From contig DETX01000131.1 of assembly GCA_002362145.1 (NCBI GenBank), positions 1-7,349 of the forward strand: a stretch of DNA of 7,349 nucleotides, read 5' to 3'. Positions 1-6,281 of this stretch are shown here, in pieces (position 1 is the first letter of the stretch; each line of letters begins with the position of its first letter). The notes beneath the pieces are model-generated. The model saw only the letters and a list, made by a program, of their open reading frames with translations, was not told the origin of the DNA and ran no database searches. Position numbers and translations under genes: made by a program. The stretch is from Clostridiales bacterium UBA3277 (GTDB lineage Bacteria; Bacillota; Clostridia; Oscillospirales; Oscillospiraceae).

Positions 1-40
1 TTTAATTAGATTTTAGTATTACGGGGCCGCAAATTGCTGG

Positions 41-69
41 TTGACTTTTTGAACACTGTTCAGTATAAT
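41..69 (+). promoter_or_regulatory. sigma-A promoter of the tetR-oxidoreductase operon
   Basis: The -35 element is TTGACT at 41-46 and the -10 element is a perfect TATAAT at 64-69, with the optimal 17-base spacer. Transcription should start near 76-77, giving a leader of about 25 bases before the start codon at 102. The first copy of the palindromic operator sits inside the spacer and the second covers the predicted start site, so bound regulator would block RNA polymerase. Positions 1-40 upstream show no gene. Confidence 0.85.
50..62. promoter_or_regulatory. TetR operator copy 1 (spacer of promoter)
   Basis: This is a perfect 13-base palindrome, TGAACA-C-TGTTCA, lying between the -35 and -10 elements. 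An identical pair of half-sites occurs 25 bases downstream, centre to centre. Short 6-1-6 dyads beside the regulator's own gene are usual for TetR-family operators. Binding by the adjacent TetR protein is inferred. Confidence 0.75.
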
Positions 70-74
70 AAGCC

Positions 75-87
75 TGAACAATGTTCA
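75..87. promoter_or_regulatory. TetR operator copy 2 (over the transcription start)
   Basis: This is a perfect 13-base palindrome, TGAACA-A-TGTTCA, with the same half-sites as copy 1 and a different central base. It covers roughly +1 to +12 and ends four bases before the ribosome binding site at 91-95. An in-frame ATG at 81 lies inside it, which is a further reason to reject that ATG as the start of the regulator gene. Confidence 0.75.
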
Positions 88-90
88 ATC

Positions 91-95
91 GGAGG
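91..95 (+). promoter_or_regulatory. ribosome binding site fixing the tetR start
   Basis: GGAGG at 91-95 stands 6 bases before ATG 102. The upstream in-frame ATG at 81 has no such site and falls within the operator, so ATG 102 is chosen. Confidence 0.85.
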
Positions 96-101
96 TACGG
101 C

Positions 102-674
102 ATGGACAGCAGAGAAGCGATCATACAGGCAGGGATGGCGCTCATTGAGGAAAATGGGGAGCATCCGGAGGAAATTACCGTGCGCGAAATATGCAAAAGA
201 GCCGGAGTCGGCTTGGGGCTTGTGAACTACCATTTTGGAAACAAGGACAGGCTCATGGAGCTGTGCGTGGAGCGGAAGATTCATGAAATTGTGGAAAATT
301 TTCAGCGGATTCGGGAGGAAACAGAGGGGCTGGCACCCTTTGAAAAATTGGAGCTCCTGGGCAATATGACCCTGGATTTCCTGTTTACCCATGAGGCCGT
401 ATCCAGAATTTCCATTCTCACCGATATGCGCGCCCCAAAGGACAGTGACAATACCAACAGAACCTACGCGGCCTATCTGCCCCTGGTGGCGGCCTGCCGC
501 CCGGACCTGGACGGGGCGGGCGTCCGAAGGAAAACCTTCTGCCTGATTACGGTGATGCAGCAGATGTTTCTGCGGTGTGACACGGTGTCCAGGCAGATGG
601 GGCTGGATTTGAGGCAAAAGGAAAACCGGGAGGCCTGGCACAGCCAGATGCTCCACGATATTTTGGAGGTGTAG
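102..674 (+). CDS. TetR/AcrR-family transcriptional regulator
   Basis: This is a 190-residue DNA-binding repressor of the TetR family, close to the usual family length. The N-terminal helix-turn-helix spans about residues 5-50: ITVREICKRAGV is the first part of the motif, followed by the recognition helix and the family hallmark YHFGNKDRL (43-51). The rest is a helical ligand-binding and dimerisation domain with no recognisable ligand signature. The start at 102 is set by GGAGG at 91-95. The gene is cotranscribed with the flavoprotein gene, which begins 3 bases after its stop. Twin operators in its own promoter suggest autorepression relieved by a small molecule, perhaps a substrate of that flavoprotein (inference). 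Base composition looks less GC-rich than in the genes to the right (about half GC in sampled stretches), which could reflect later acquisition. Confidence 0.92.
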   Translation: MDSREAIIQAGMALIEENGEHPEEITVREICKRAGVGLGLVNYHFGNKDRLMELCVERKIHEIVENFQRIREETEGLAPFEKLELLGNMTLDFLFTHEAVSRISILTDMRAPKDSDNTNRTYAAYLPLVAACRPDLDGAGVRRKTFCLITVMQQMFLRCDTVSRQMGLDLRQKENREAWHSQMLHDILEV

Positions 675-677
675 GGC

Positions 678-1400
678 ATGAAGATTACGGTAATCAACGG
701 GACGGAAAAGCATGGGGTAACCTGCCGGCTGAAGGAGCTGTTTTTAGAGGAATTTGGGGACCGGGCGGAGGTTACGGAATTTTACCTTCCCAGGGACTGC
801 CCCAATTTCTGCAGGGGCTGCGTAAGCTGCACCCTCAGGGGCGAGGACACCTGCAAGGACGCCCTGTATATCGGGAAAATCGACCGGTCGCTTCGGGAGG
901 CGGACCTGATCGTCATGACCTCCCCTGCCTATGTATTTCACGTCACAGGCGCCATGAAGGCCCTGCTGGATCACTTCGCCTTCCGCTGGATGCCCCACCG
1001 TCCCGCCCCGGAGATGTTTGGAAAGCGGGCGGTGATCATCACCCAGTGCCTGGGGGCGGGGGCAAAATCCGCGGCCAAGGACATCCGCCATAGCCTGTCC
1101 TGGTGGGGAATCTCCCAAATCGGAACCTTCACCGGGACGCTGATGGGCGGAATTTTCTGGGACGAGCTCACGGAAAGGAAGCGGGCGGAGCTCACCGGGC
1201 GGATCAAAAAGCTGGCTCAGAAATTCGCCGGGATGGACTATACAAAGCCGGCCCCTACCAATCTGGCCGTCAAAATCAAATTTACGGTCTGCCGGAGGAT
1301 GCAGAAATCCCTCCATGAGCACGACCCGGAATACCTGGACGGGAAGTATTGGGCACAGCAGGGCTGGCTGGGAAAGGGCAGGCCGTGGAAGCAGTTTTGA
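678..1400 (+). CDS. flavodoxin-family NAD(P)H-dependent oxidoreductase, iron-sulfur flavoprotein-like
   Basis: This 240-residue cytoplasmic protein has a flavodoxin fold. The start MKITVINGT leads into the FMN-phosphate loop region, and MTSPAYVFHVTGAMKALLDHF (80-100) is the flavin-contacting segment typical of NADPH-dependent FMN reductases. Between them, cysteines 41, 45, 48, 51 and 59 include C-X2-C-X2-C-X7-C, which fits the compact cysteine motif of archaeal/clostridial iron-sulfur flavoproteins that bind a 4Fe-4S cluster. A C-terminal tail rich in aromatic residues (about 213-240) includes two tryptophans, as in related clostridial proteins. The start is supported by GGAGGT at 665-670, 7 bases upstream. 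It is the only partner of the TetR gene, so it is probably the regulated output, for example reduction of quinones, nitro compounds or other electrophiles. The substrate is not predictable from sequence. The FMN fold is more certain than the cluster. Confidence 0.85.
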   Translation: MKITVINGTEKHGVTCRLKELFLEEFGDRAEVTEFYLPRDCPNFCRGCVSCTLRGEDTCKDALYIGKIDRSLREADLIVMTSPAYVFHVTGAMKALLDHFAFRWMPHRPAPEMFGKRAVIITQCLGAGAKSAAKDIRHSLSWWGISQIGTFTGTLMGGIFWDELTERKRAELTGRIKKLAQKFAGMDYTKPAPTNLAVKIKFTVCRRMQKSLHEHDPEYLDGKYWAQQGWLGKGRPWKQF

Positions 1401-1415
1401 TCGATCTTGAAGAGG

Positions 1416-1452
1416 AAAAGGTGCGGCACCGAGATGGGTGCCGCACCTTTTT
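1416..1452. terminator. bidirectional rho-independent terminator between convergent units
   Basis: A perfect 15-base inverted repeat (1416-1430 with 1437-1451) has an 11-base GC-rich core, a 6-base loop and a T5 run on the plus strand. On the minus strand the same hairpin is followed by TTTTCCTCTT, a weaker U-tract. It lies 15 bases after the flavoprotein stop and 37 bases after the stop of the leftward DUF4015 gene, so it can end both transcripts. Confidence 0.9.
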
Positions 1453-1488
1453 GGCGGATGGAATTTGAATGGGGCAAGCCCATCTTTT

Positions 1489-2541
1489 TTACTGATTTCC
1501 CTTGCGGGCCTCCACCTCTTCGGCGACGCCGATGGAGCGCAGGACGCTGTACTCGTCGTAGCGGGTGTCGCCGGTGTCGCAGAGGAATACCAGCCGGATC
1601 TCCGGGTCCTCGAAGGTTACCTGGGCGGCCTTGGCGGCAATGGCGGAGGCGTCGATATCCTTGAGGTACAGCCGGCTGCGGCCCTCCGGCAGGGTGAAGG
1701 CCGGGTCCGAGACGCAGAAGGAGAGGGTGAAGTTGGTGGCGGAACAGGTGGACATCAGGGTCGCGGCGGCCTTTTGCAGGGCCTCGGCCTTGTCGCCGTT
1801 GAAGATGTACTGGTCCGAATCCGGGAAGCAGAAATCGTCCAGCAGGACCTCGTTAAAGCCCATGTCCCGGAGCTCCATGGCCACGGAGGAAATCCAGTTG
1901 GTGACGGCGGCGTTGGTGGGGTCCAGCCAGTACATGCCGCCCTTGTCCATCCAGAGGCCCCGGCGGTTGAGCAGATACAATCCGTTGCTGACGTGGTTTT
2001 CGCCGTAGGTCTTGTCCCGGAAGGCGCTGATCCGGGCGATGGTGTAAAAGCCCTTGGACTTCATCCGCTTGACCAGGGTGGCCACCTGGTCAATGTTCGT
2101 TTTTTGGGAGATCACGGCCTCGGAGAGCTTGGAGGAGTAGAAGAAGGAGCCGAAGGGACCCTTCATGTCGATCATGACGGCGGTGCCGGCGGGGAGGCGC
2201 TCCACCTGGAGCAGAACGGCGTCTATGTTCTCCTGGAAGTCATCGCTGGTGATGTAATAGCCGTTGAGGGTGGTGAGCTCGCCCTCTACGTTCACGGCAT
2301 CGGCACCTTCGTTATAGTAGATGGAGATGTTTTTTGCGGCCTCCGGCGGCCGGGCCACCTGGCCGGAGACCTCGTTAGCGGAGAGGTCGAAATTCAGATA
2401 GGCCTTGTCGTCGGAGTAGACGACGTAGCGCTGGAGCCAGATGACCCAGCACAGCCAGGCGAGACAGGCAATCAGCAGCAGCACCAGAAGGACGGTGCCC
2501 AGCCGGTTCAGCCGGCGGCGGGTGCGGTAGGGAATGCTCAT
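1489..2541 (-). CDS. membrane-anchored putative glycoside hydrolase (DUF4015 type)
   Basis: This 350-residue protein has a basic N-terminus (RTRRR), a single hydrophobic segment at about residues 14-36 that looks like an uncleaved signal anchor, and a large extracytoplasmic domain. That domain resembles the DUF4015 putative glycosyl hydrolase family (TIM-barrel-like). Family-like blocks are AVMIDMKGPFGS (121-132), GFYTIARISAFRD (164-176), WLDPTN (205-210) and the acidic strand end LLDDFCFPD (233-241), where Asp235 and Asp236 are candidate catalytic residues. Start ATG 2541 has AAAGGAG (2548-2554, minus strand) 6 bases upstream and overlaps the prmA stop as ATGA, so translation is probably coupled. 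The substrate is unknown; a cell-wall or surface glycan is a guess. The family call comes from recalled motifs, not a database search. Confidence 0.75.
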   Translation of the reverse strand: MSIPYRTRRRLNRLGTVLLVLLLIACLAWLCWVIWLQRYVVYSDDKAYLNFDLSANEVSGQVARPPEAAKNISIYYNEGADAVNVEGELTTLNGYYITSDDFQENIDAVLLQVERLPAGTAVMIDMKGPFGSFFYSSKLSEAVISQKTNIDQVATLVKRMKSKGFYTIARISAFRDKTYGENHVSNGLYLLNRRGLWMDKGGMYWLDPTNAAVTNWISSVAMELRDMGFNEVLLDDFCFPDSDQYIFNGDKAEALQKAAATLMSTCSATNFTLSFCVSDPAFTLPEGRSRLYLKDIDASAIAAKAAQVTFEDPEIRLVFLCDTGDTRYDEYSVLRSIGVAEEVEARKGNQ

Positions 2542-3494
2542 TGGGAACTCCTTTCCAGAGGGGCAGGTTTTTTCGCGGTGACACAGCGCCAGTCCTCCCT
2601 GGCGCGGACAGAGCAGACGGTAAGTCCCGCCGCCTCCAGGGCAGCGATGACCTCCGGCAGCCGGACGTCCAGAATGCCGGAACAGATGAGGGTGCTCTTG
2701 CCGGTGAGGAACGCCGGGAGCACCGGGCTCAGGCCGATGATCACATCGGCCACGATGTTCACAAGAACCAGATCGTATTCCTCCGCCCCCAGGGAGGCCA
2801 TGAGCCCACGGTCCTGGGTGACGTTGCCGGTGAGGGCCGTGAAGGCGGGGGGCGCGAAGCCGTTATAGGCGGCGTTTTCCAGGGCGGCGTCCTGGGCCTT
2901 GGGGTCGATGTCCACGCCTACGGCGGTCTGGGCCCCCAGCCGCAGGGCGGCAATGGACAAAATTCCGCTGCCGCTGCCCAAATCCAGGCACCGGAAGCCT
3001 GGCTTTACCAGATCTTCCATGGCCTCCATCACCATCTGGGTGGAGGGGTGGGCCCCGGTGCCGAAGGTTAGGCCGGGGTTCAGGATGATCTTTTTCCGGG
3101 AGGTCTCCTCGCCGGCGCGCCAGCAGGGCAGCACCACCAGGCTCTGCCCCACCTCCTGGGGCGGGTAGTTGTCCTTCCAGCTCTCGGACCAGTCCGTCTC
3201 CGCCATGGGAGCGGCGGTCATGGGCAGGGCGAGGGACTGGCAGAGGGCTCGCAGCTTTTGCAGTCCCGCCTGATCGGTATCCTCCAGATACAGCTTGATC
3301 CGGGCGAGGCCCTGAAGCTGCCGCTGCAATTGCTCATCTATGTAGTCCCAGCAGGCCCGGTTTTCTTCCAAAAAGCTCTCAAACTCTTCCTGGTCCTCGA
3401 TGACCAGATCGGAGAAGCCTCTGGCAGTGAGGGCGGCGGCGGCTTCCTCGGTTTTGCCCGGGGCGGTTTCAATGGTCACTTCCAGCCATGCCAT
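2538..3494 (-). CDS. prmA: ribosomal protein L11 methyltransferase
   Basis: PrmA is a cytoplasmic S-adenosylmethionine-dependent enzyme that methylates lysines and the N-terminus of ribosomal protein L11. At 318 residues this copy has normal length. An N-terminal ferredoxin-like L11-recognition domain (about 1-90, opening MAWLEVTIET) is joined by a linker containing DWSESWKDNYPP (101-112). The methyltransferase domain follows: NPGLTFGTGAHPST (139-152), the SAM-binding loop DLGSGSG (171-177), acidic VDID (194-197) and the catalytic-region motif NIVAD (246-250). The start is ATG 3494, 7 bases after GGAGGT on the minus strand. A longer reading from TTG 3509 would place that binding site inside the gene and is rejected. 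It is the first gene of a leftward operon with the DUF4015 gene. In many Firmicutes it sits with dnaJ or rsmE, neither of which is seen here. Confidence 0.95.
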   Translation of the reverse strand: MAWLEVTIETAPGKTEEAAAALTARGFSDLVIEDQEEFESFLEENRACWDYIDEQLQRQLQGLARIKLYLEDTDQAGLQKLRALCQSLALPMTAAPMAETDWSESWKDNYPPQEVGQSLVVLPCWRAGEETSRKKIILNPGLTFGTGAHPSTQMVMEAMEDLVKPGFRCLDLGSGSGILSIAALRLGAQTAVGVDIDPKAQDAALENAAYNGFAPPAFTALTGNVTQDRGLMASLGAEEYDLVLVNIVADVIIGLSPVLPAFLTGKSTLICSGILDVRLPEVIAALEAAGLTVCSVRAREDWRCVTAKKPAPLERSSQ

Positions 3495-3501
3495 AGGTCT
3501 C

Positions 3502-3507
3502 ACCTCC
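3502..3507 (-). promoter_or_regulatory. ribosome binding site fixing the prmA start
   Basis: GGAGGT on the minus strand stands 7 bases before ATG 3494, which makes ATG 3494 rather than TTG 3509 the start. The mini-dyad AGGT-GAG-ACCT (3495-3505) overlaps it and could weakly mask it in RNA; with only 4 base pairs this is speculative. Confidence 0.8.
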
Positions 3508-3527
3508 AAAACGCGAAATTTTTGTAG

Positions 3528-3609
3528 GGCAATACCGCATAATAGGACAAGGATTTTCGGCGAGAAATTTTACTCCCGAAAACCGCGGCTCCCATTGCGC
3601 GATACTGCC
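3528..3609 (-). ncRNA. structured 5' leader of prmA mRNA (nested hairpins)
   Basis: On the minus strand the leader can form an 11-base-pair outer stem (3609-3599 with 3538-3528: GGCAGTATCGC with GCGGTATTGCC) enclosing a 9-base-pair inner stem (3584-3576 with 3560-3552), which can be extended by GAG/CTC across a one-base bulge. All three imperfections are G-U pairs in the minus-strand RNA but would be A-C mismatches in a plus-strand RNA, so the fold favours the prmA transcript. The outer stem begins two or three bases after the predicted transcript start. No U-run terminator follows, and the stem ends about 20 bases before the ribosome binding site. It matches no riboswitch class that I recognise. 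A cis-regulatory role is inference. Confidence 0.5.
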
Positions 3610-3618
3610 ATAGATTAC

Positions 3619-3647
3619 ATTGTAGCGCAAAACCGGAGAAATGACAA
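3619..3647 (-). promoter_or_regulatory. sigma-A promoter of prmA
   Basis: On the minus strand TTGTCA (3647-3642) and TACAAT (3624-3619) are separated by exactly 17 bases, each differing from consensus by one base. Transcription should start near 3611-3612, leaving a leader of about 117 bases before ATG 3494. Confidence 0.8.
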
Positions 3648-3667
3648 CAGAAAAAGTCTGAATTTTT

Positions 3668-3688
3668 TTCTTCCTATTTTGGGAAGAA
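3668..3688. promoter_or_regulatory. interrupted palindrome over the yfmF -35 region
   Basis: TTCTTCC (3668-3674) and GGAAGAA (3682-3688) are a perfect 7-base inverted repeat with a 7-base spacer. It overlaps the poorly matching -35 position of the yfmF promoter and lies 20 bases behind the -35 of the divergent prmA promoter. It could be an operator. It is upstream of both predicted start sites, so it would not be transcribed from them. Confidence 0.45.
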
Positions 3689-3699
3689 TGGTTTATAAT
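3671..3699 (+). promoter_or_regulatory. promoter of the yfmF-yfmH-lgt operon
   Basis: The -10 element is a perfect TATAAT at 3694-3699. With a 17-base spacer the -35 is TTCCTA (3671-3676), matching consensus at only three of six positions, which suggests a weak or activator-dependent promoter. The start should be near 3706, about 24 bases before the yfmF ATG. Confidence 0.6.
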
Positions 3700-3717
3700 A
3701 GAAGTTAATGACTTTTG

Positions 3718-3722
3718 AGGAG
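3718..3722 (+). promoter_or_regulatory. ribosome binding site fixing the yfmF start
   Basis: AGGAG at 3718-3722 stands 7 bases before ATG 3730. The in-frame TTG at 3715 directly precedes and overlaps this context and has no site of its own, so it is rejected. Confidence 0.8.
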
Positions 3723-3729
3723 ACCGACC

Positions 3730-4995
3730 ATGATCGAACAAAGAACACTGCTGCCCTCGGTGACGCTGAGGGCCTGCCGGGACACCCGGTTTAAGCAGGG
3801 CTGCCTGAGCTTCCAGCTTCTGCGGCCCATGGACCGGGAGCAGAGCGCGAAAAACGCCCTGCTTCCCGCGGTGCTGCTCCGGGGCACCGAAAAGAGCCCG
3901 GACCTGCGGGCCATTACCGCCAGGCTGGACACCCTCTACGGCGCCACCGTCAGCCCCCTGGTCCGCCGGGTGGGGGACTATCAGACCACCGGCTTCTACT
4001 GCGGCTTCATCGACGACCGCTTCGCCCTGCCCGGGGACAGGGTCCTGGGGCCCATGCTGGAATTTTTGGAGGAAATCCTCCTGAATCCCCTGCTGGAAAA
4101 CGGGGTATTTCCAAAGGCCTTTGTCTCCGGCGAAAAGAAAAACTTGATCTCCGCCATCGAATCCGACCGCAATGACAAGCGGATCTACGCCATGGGAAAA
4201 CTGCTGAAAACCATGTGCCAGGGGGACAGCTTCGGCCTGCCCCGGCTGGGAGAGCCGGAACAGGTGGCGGCCATCACGGAGGCGGGGCTCTATGACCACT
4301 ACCGCAGGCTGCTTCGGGAGGGCCCCATCGAAATTTTCTACGTGGGCAGCGCCTCCATTGACGCTGTGGCGGAGCTTTTAAGGCCCATGCTGGCCCGGCT
4401 GGACAGGGCCCCGGCGGTTCTGCCCCCCCAGACCCCCTTCCGGGGCCGGGCCAGGGGAGACAAGGTGGAGATTATGGATGTCTCCCAGGGAAAGCTCTGC
4501 CTGGGCTACACCACCCCCATCACCAACCGGGACCCGGAGTTTGCCGCCATGCAGGTGGCCAATACCGTATTCGGCGCCGGAATGACCAGCAAGCTCTTCC
4601 AAAATGTCCGGGAAAAGCTGTCCCTGTGCTACTCCGTGGGTTCCGCCTACTACAGCACCAAGGGAATCGTCACCGTGTCGGCGGGCATCGATTTTGACAA
4701 GGAGGCCAGGACCCGGGAGGAGATTGCCCACCAGCTTGGGCTGTGCCAGGCGGGGCAGATCACCCAGGAGGAGCTCACCGCCGCCAAGGAGGCGCTGCTG
4801 TCCAGTCTCCGGGCCGCCGCCGATTCTCCGGGGGCCCTGGAAGGGTACTACGCCACCGCCGCCGTCAGCGGCCTGGAATTGACCCATGAGGCCTATATGG
4901 AGGCCGTGAAGGCGGTGGATTTGGAGGCGGTGACGGCCGCCGCCCGGACCATCACCCCCCACACATCCTTTTTCCTGAGAGGAGGGAGCCAATGA
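3730..4995 (+). CDS. yfmF: M16-family peptidase-like protein YfmF (inactive partner)
   Basis: This 421-residue protein has the two-domain M16 metallopeptidase architecture but lacks the zinc-binding HxxEH motif. The equivalent stretch reads NALLPAVLLRGT (42-53), so it should be catalytically dead. The second domain keeps the hallmark FGAGMTSKLFQNVREKLSLC (281-300) and then YSVGSAYY, which in M16 dimers helps bind substrate. In database naming YfmF (ymfF in the Bacillus subtilis locus) is called EF-P 5-aminopentanol modification-associated, mainly from its genetic association with that pathway; its biochemical role is not settled. It is first in a three-gene operon and its stop overlaps the yfmH start as ATGA, which favours 1:1 production of a heterodimer. 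No signal peptide is seen, so it is probably cytoplasmic. Confidence 0.88.
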   Translation: MIEQRTLLPSVTLRACRDTRFKQGCLSFQLLRPMDREQSAKNALLPAVLLRGTEKSPDLRAITARLDTLYGATVSPLVRRVGDYQTTGFYCGFIDDRFALPGDRVLGPMLEFLEEILLNPLLENGVFPKAFVSGEKKNLISAIESDRNDKRIYAMGKLLKTMCQGDSFGLPRLGEPEQVAAITEAGLYDHYRRLLREGPIEIFYVGSASIDAVAELLRPMLARLDRAPAVLPPQTPFRGRARGDKVEIMDVSQGKLCLGYTTPITNRDPEFAAMQVANTVFGAGMTSKLFQNVREKLSLCYSVGSAYYSTKGIVTVSAGIDFDKEARTREEIAHQLGLCQAGQITQEELTAAKEALLSSLRAAADSPGALEGYYATAAVSGLELTHEAYMEAVKAVDLEAVTAAARTITPHTSFFLRGGSQ

Positions 4996-6281
4996 AGCGG
5001 ATCGACTATCCCCAGCTGGACGAGACCATCTACCGGGAGACCCTGGAAAACGGCCTGACGGTGGCGGTGGTCCCTCGCAGGGGCTTTACCAAGAGCACGG
5101 CCTACTTTGTCACGGACTTTGGCTCCATCCACACTGGCTTTTCTATGGACGGCCGGGAGTACCGCACCCCCGCGGGCGTTGCCCATTTTTTGGAGCATAA
5201 GATGTTCGACCTGCCCGGTGACCGGGACGTGTCGGCGGAATTCGCGGCCCTGGGGGCCTCCACCAACGCCTTTACCAGCTACGATATGACGGCCTACTAC
5301 TTTGCCACCACGGAGCACTTTTCAGAGTGTCTGCGTCTGCTGCTGGAATTCGTATCCACCCCCTACTTTACGGAGGAGAGCGTCCGGAAGGAGCGGGGCA
5401 TCATCGATCAGGAGATCGGCATGGACCTGGATACCCCGGACAGCGCCGTTTTTGACAACCTGATGAAGATTCTCTACCGGGAGCATCCGGTGCGGGTGCC
5501 GGTGCTGGGCTCCTCGGAGAGCATCCGGGAGATTACCCCGGAGGTCCTCTACACCTGCCACCGGGCCTTCTACACCCCGGGAAATATGCTGCTGTGCGTC
5601 GTCGGCGATGTGGACCCGGAGGACGTGGCATCCATTGCCCGGGAGGTCCTGGGGAGGGAAAAGCGCGACCAGGGCCAAAAAATCCAGCCCTGGCAGGAGG
5701 ATATGACCCGGGGAGAGCCCTACGTGGAGGCGGCCATGGAGGTGGCGGAGCCCATGTTCAGCCTGGGCTTTAAGTGCGAGCCCCTGGGCCGGGGCGACGA
5801 GGCCATCCGGGAGGAAATGGTGGCAGATCTGGCGGCGGAGGCTCTCTTCGGGGAGAGCTCAGAGCTCTACCTCCGGCTCTACGAGGAGGGGGTCATCGAC
5901 ACCTCCTTCGGCGGAGGGTTCGAAACCGTGGACGGCTGCGCCATGCTGGTGTGTTCCGGAGATTCTCAGGAGCCGGAGCGGCTCCGGGAGGAGATTCTTA
6001 CTCAGGCGGCCAGACTCAGCCAGGAGGGCATCGGCGATGAGGAATTCCTCCGGCTCAAGCGCAGCGCCCTGGGCCGCCGGATTCGGAGCCTGGACAGCTT
6101 CGACGCCACTTGCTTCCGGATCTGCGCCTACCACTTCTCGGGCTTTGACTACTTCCGGTTCCCGGAAATTTACCAGGATATCCGCCGGGAGGAGATCCGC
6201 GCCTTCCTGGACCGGGTGGTCCGGAGGGAGCGGTGCGCCCTTTCCGTTATTTTGCCGCTGGAGAAAGGAGACTGCCAATGA
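4992..6281 (+). CDS. yfmH: M16-family zinc metallopeptidase YfmH (active partner)
   Basis: This 429-residue M16 peptidase carries the intact inverted zinc motif His65-Phe-Leu-Glu68-His69 in PAGVAHFLEHKMFD, with Glu141 in IIDQEIGMD as the likely third zinc ligand. Other family blocks follow, including EHPVRVPVLGSSESI (about 162-176) and FYTPGNMLLCVVGDV, and the second domain has ESSELYLRLYEEGVID. The fold is that of mitochondrial-processing-peptidase-like enzymes, which cleave peptides inside a closed chamber formed with a partner, here probably YfmF. GGAGG at 4981-4985 supports ATG 4992, and the start overlaps the yfmF stop by 4 bases. The EF-P modification label is by association, and no EF-P modification enzyme such as YmfI is visible in the window. 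Physiological substrate unknown. Confidence 0.92.
   Translation: MKRIDYPQLDETIYRETLENGLTVAVVPRRGFTKSTAYFVTDFGSIHTGFSMDGREYRTPAGVAHFLEHKMFDLPGDRDVSAEFAALGASTNAFTSYDMTAYYFATTEHFSECLRLLLEFVSTPYFTEESVRKERGIIDQEIGMDLDTPDSAVFDNLMKILYREHPVRVPVLGSSESIREITPEVLYTCHRAFYTPGNMLLCVVGDVDPEDVASIAREVLGREKRDQGQKIQPWQEDMTRGEPYVEAAMEVAEPMFSLGFKCEPLGRGDEAIREEMVADLAAEALFGESSELYLRLYEEGVIDTSFGGGFETVDGCAMLVCSGDSQEPERLREEILTQAARLSQEGIGDEEFLRLKRSALGRRIRSLDSFDATCFRICAYHFSGFDYFRFPEIYQDIRREEIRAFLDRVVRRERCALSVILPLEKGDCQ

Noticed and set aside
60..713. A 217-codon leftward open frame opposite the TetR gene
   Set aside because: It is a shadow of the TetR reading frame with no recognisable domain, and it would run through the promoter and operators at its end.
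2515..2545. Repeated AGCCGG units at the start of the DUF4015 gene
   Set aside because: They encode the basic Arg-rich N-terminus and are explained by coding in a GC-rich gene.
1438..2868. A 476-codon rightward open frame opposite the DUF4015 and prmA genes
   Set aside because: Its translation is a Gly/Val/Glu-rich antisense product with no domain, it has no ribosome binding site, it starts inside the terminator hairpin, and it crosses two opposite-strand genes that show conserved motifs and proper start signals.
3595..3630. TTGCGC/GCGCAA 6-base inverted repeat spaced by 24 bases around the prmA -10
   Set aside because: The arms are short and the spacer is long, and one arm is upstream of the transcript start. 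A match of this size is plausible by chance.
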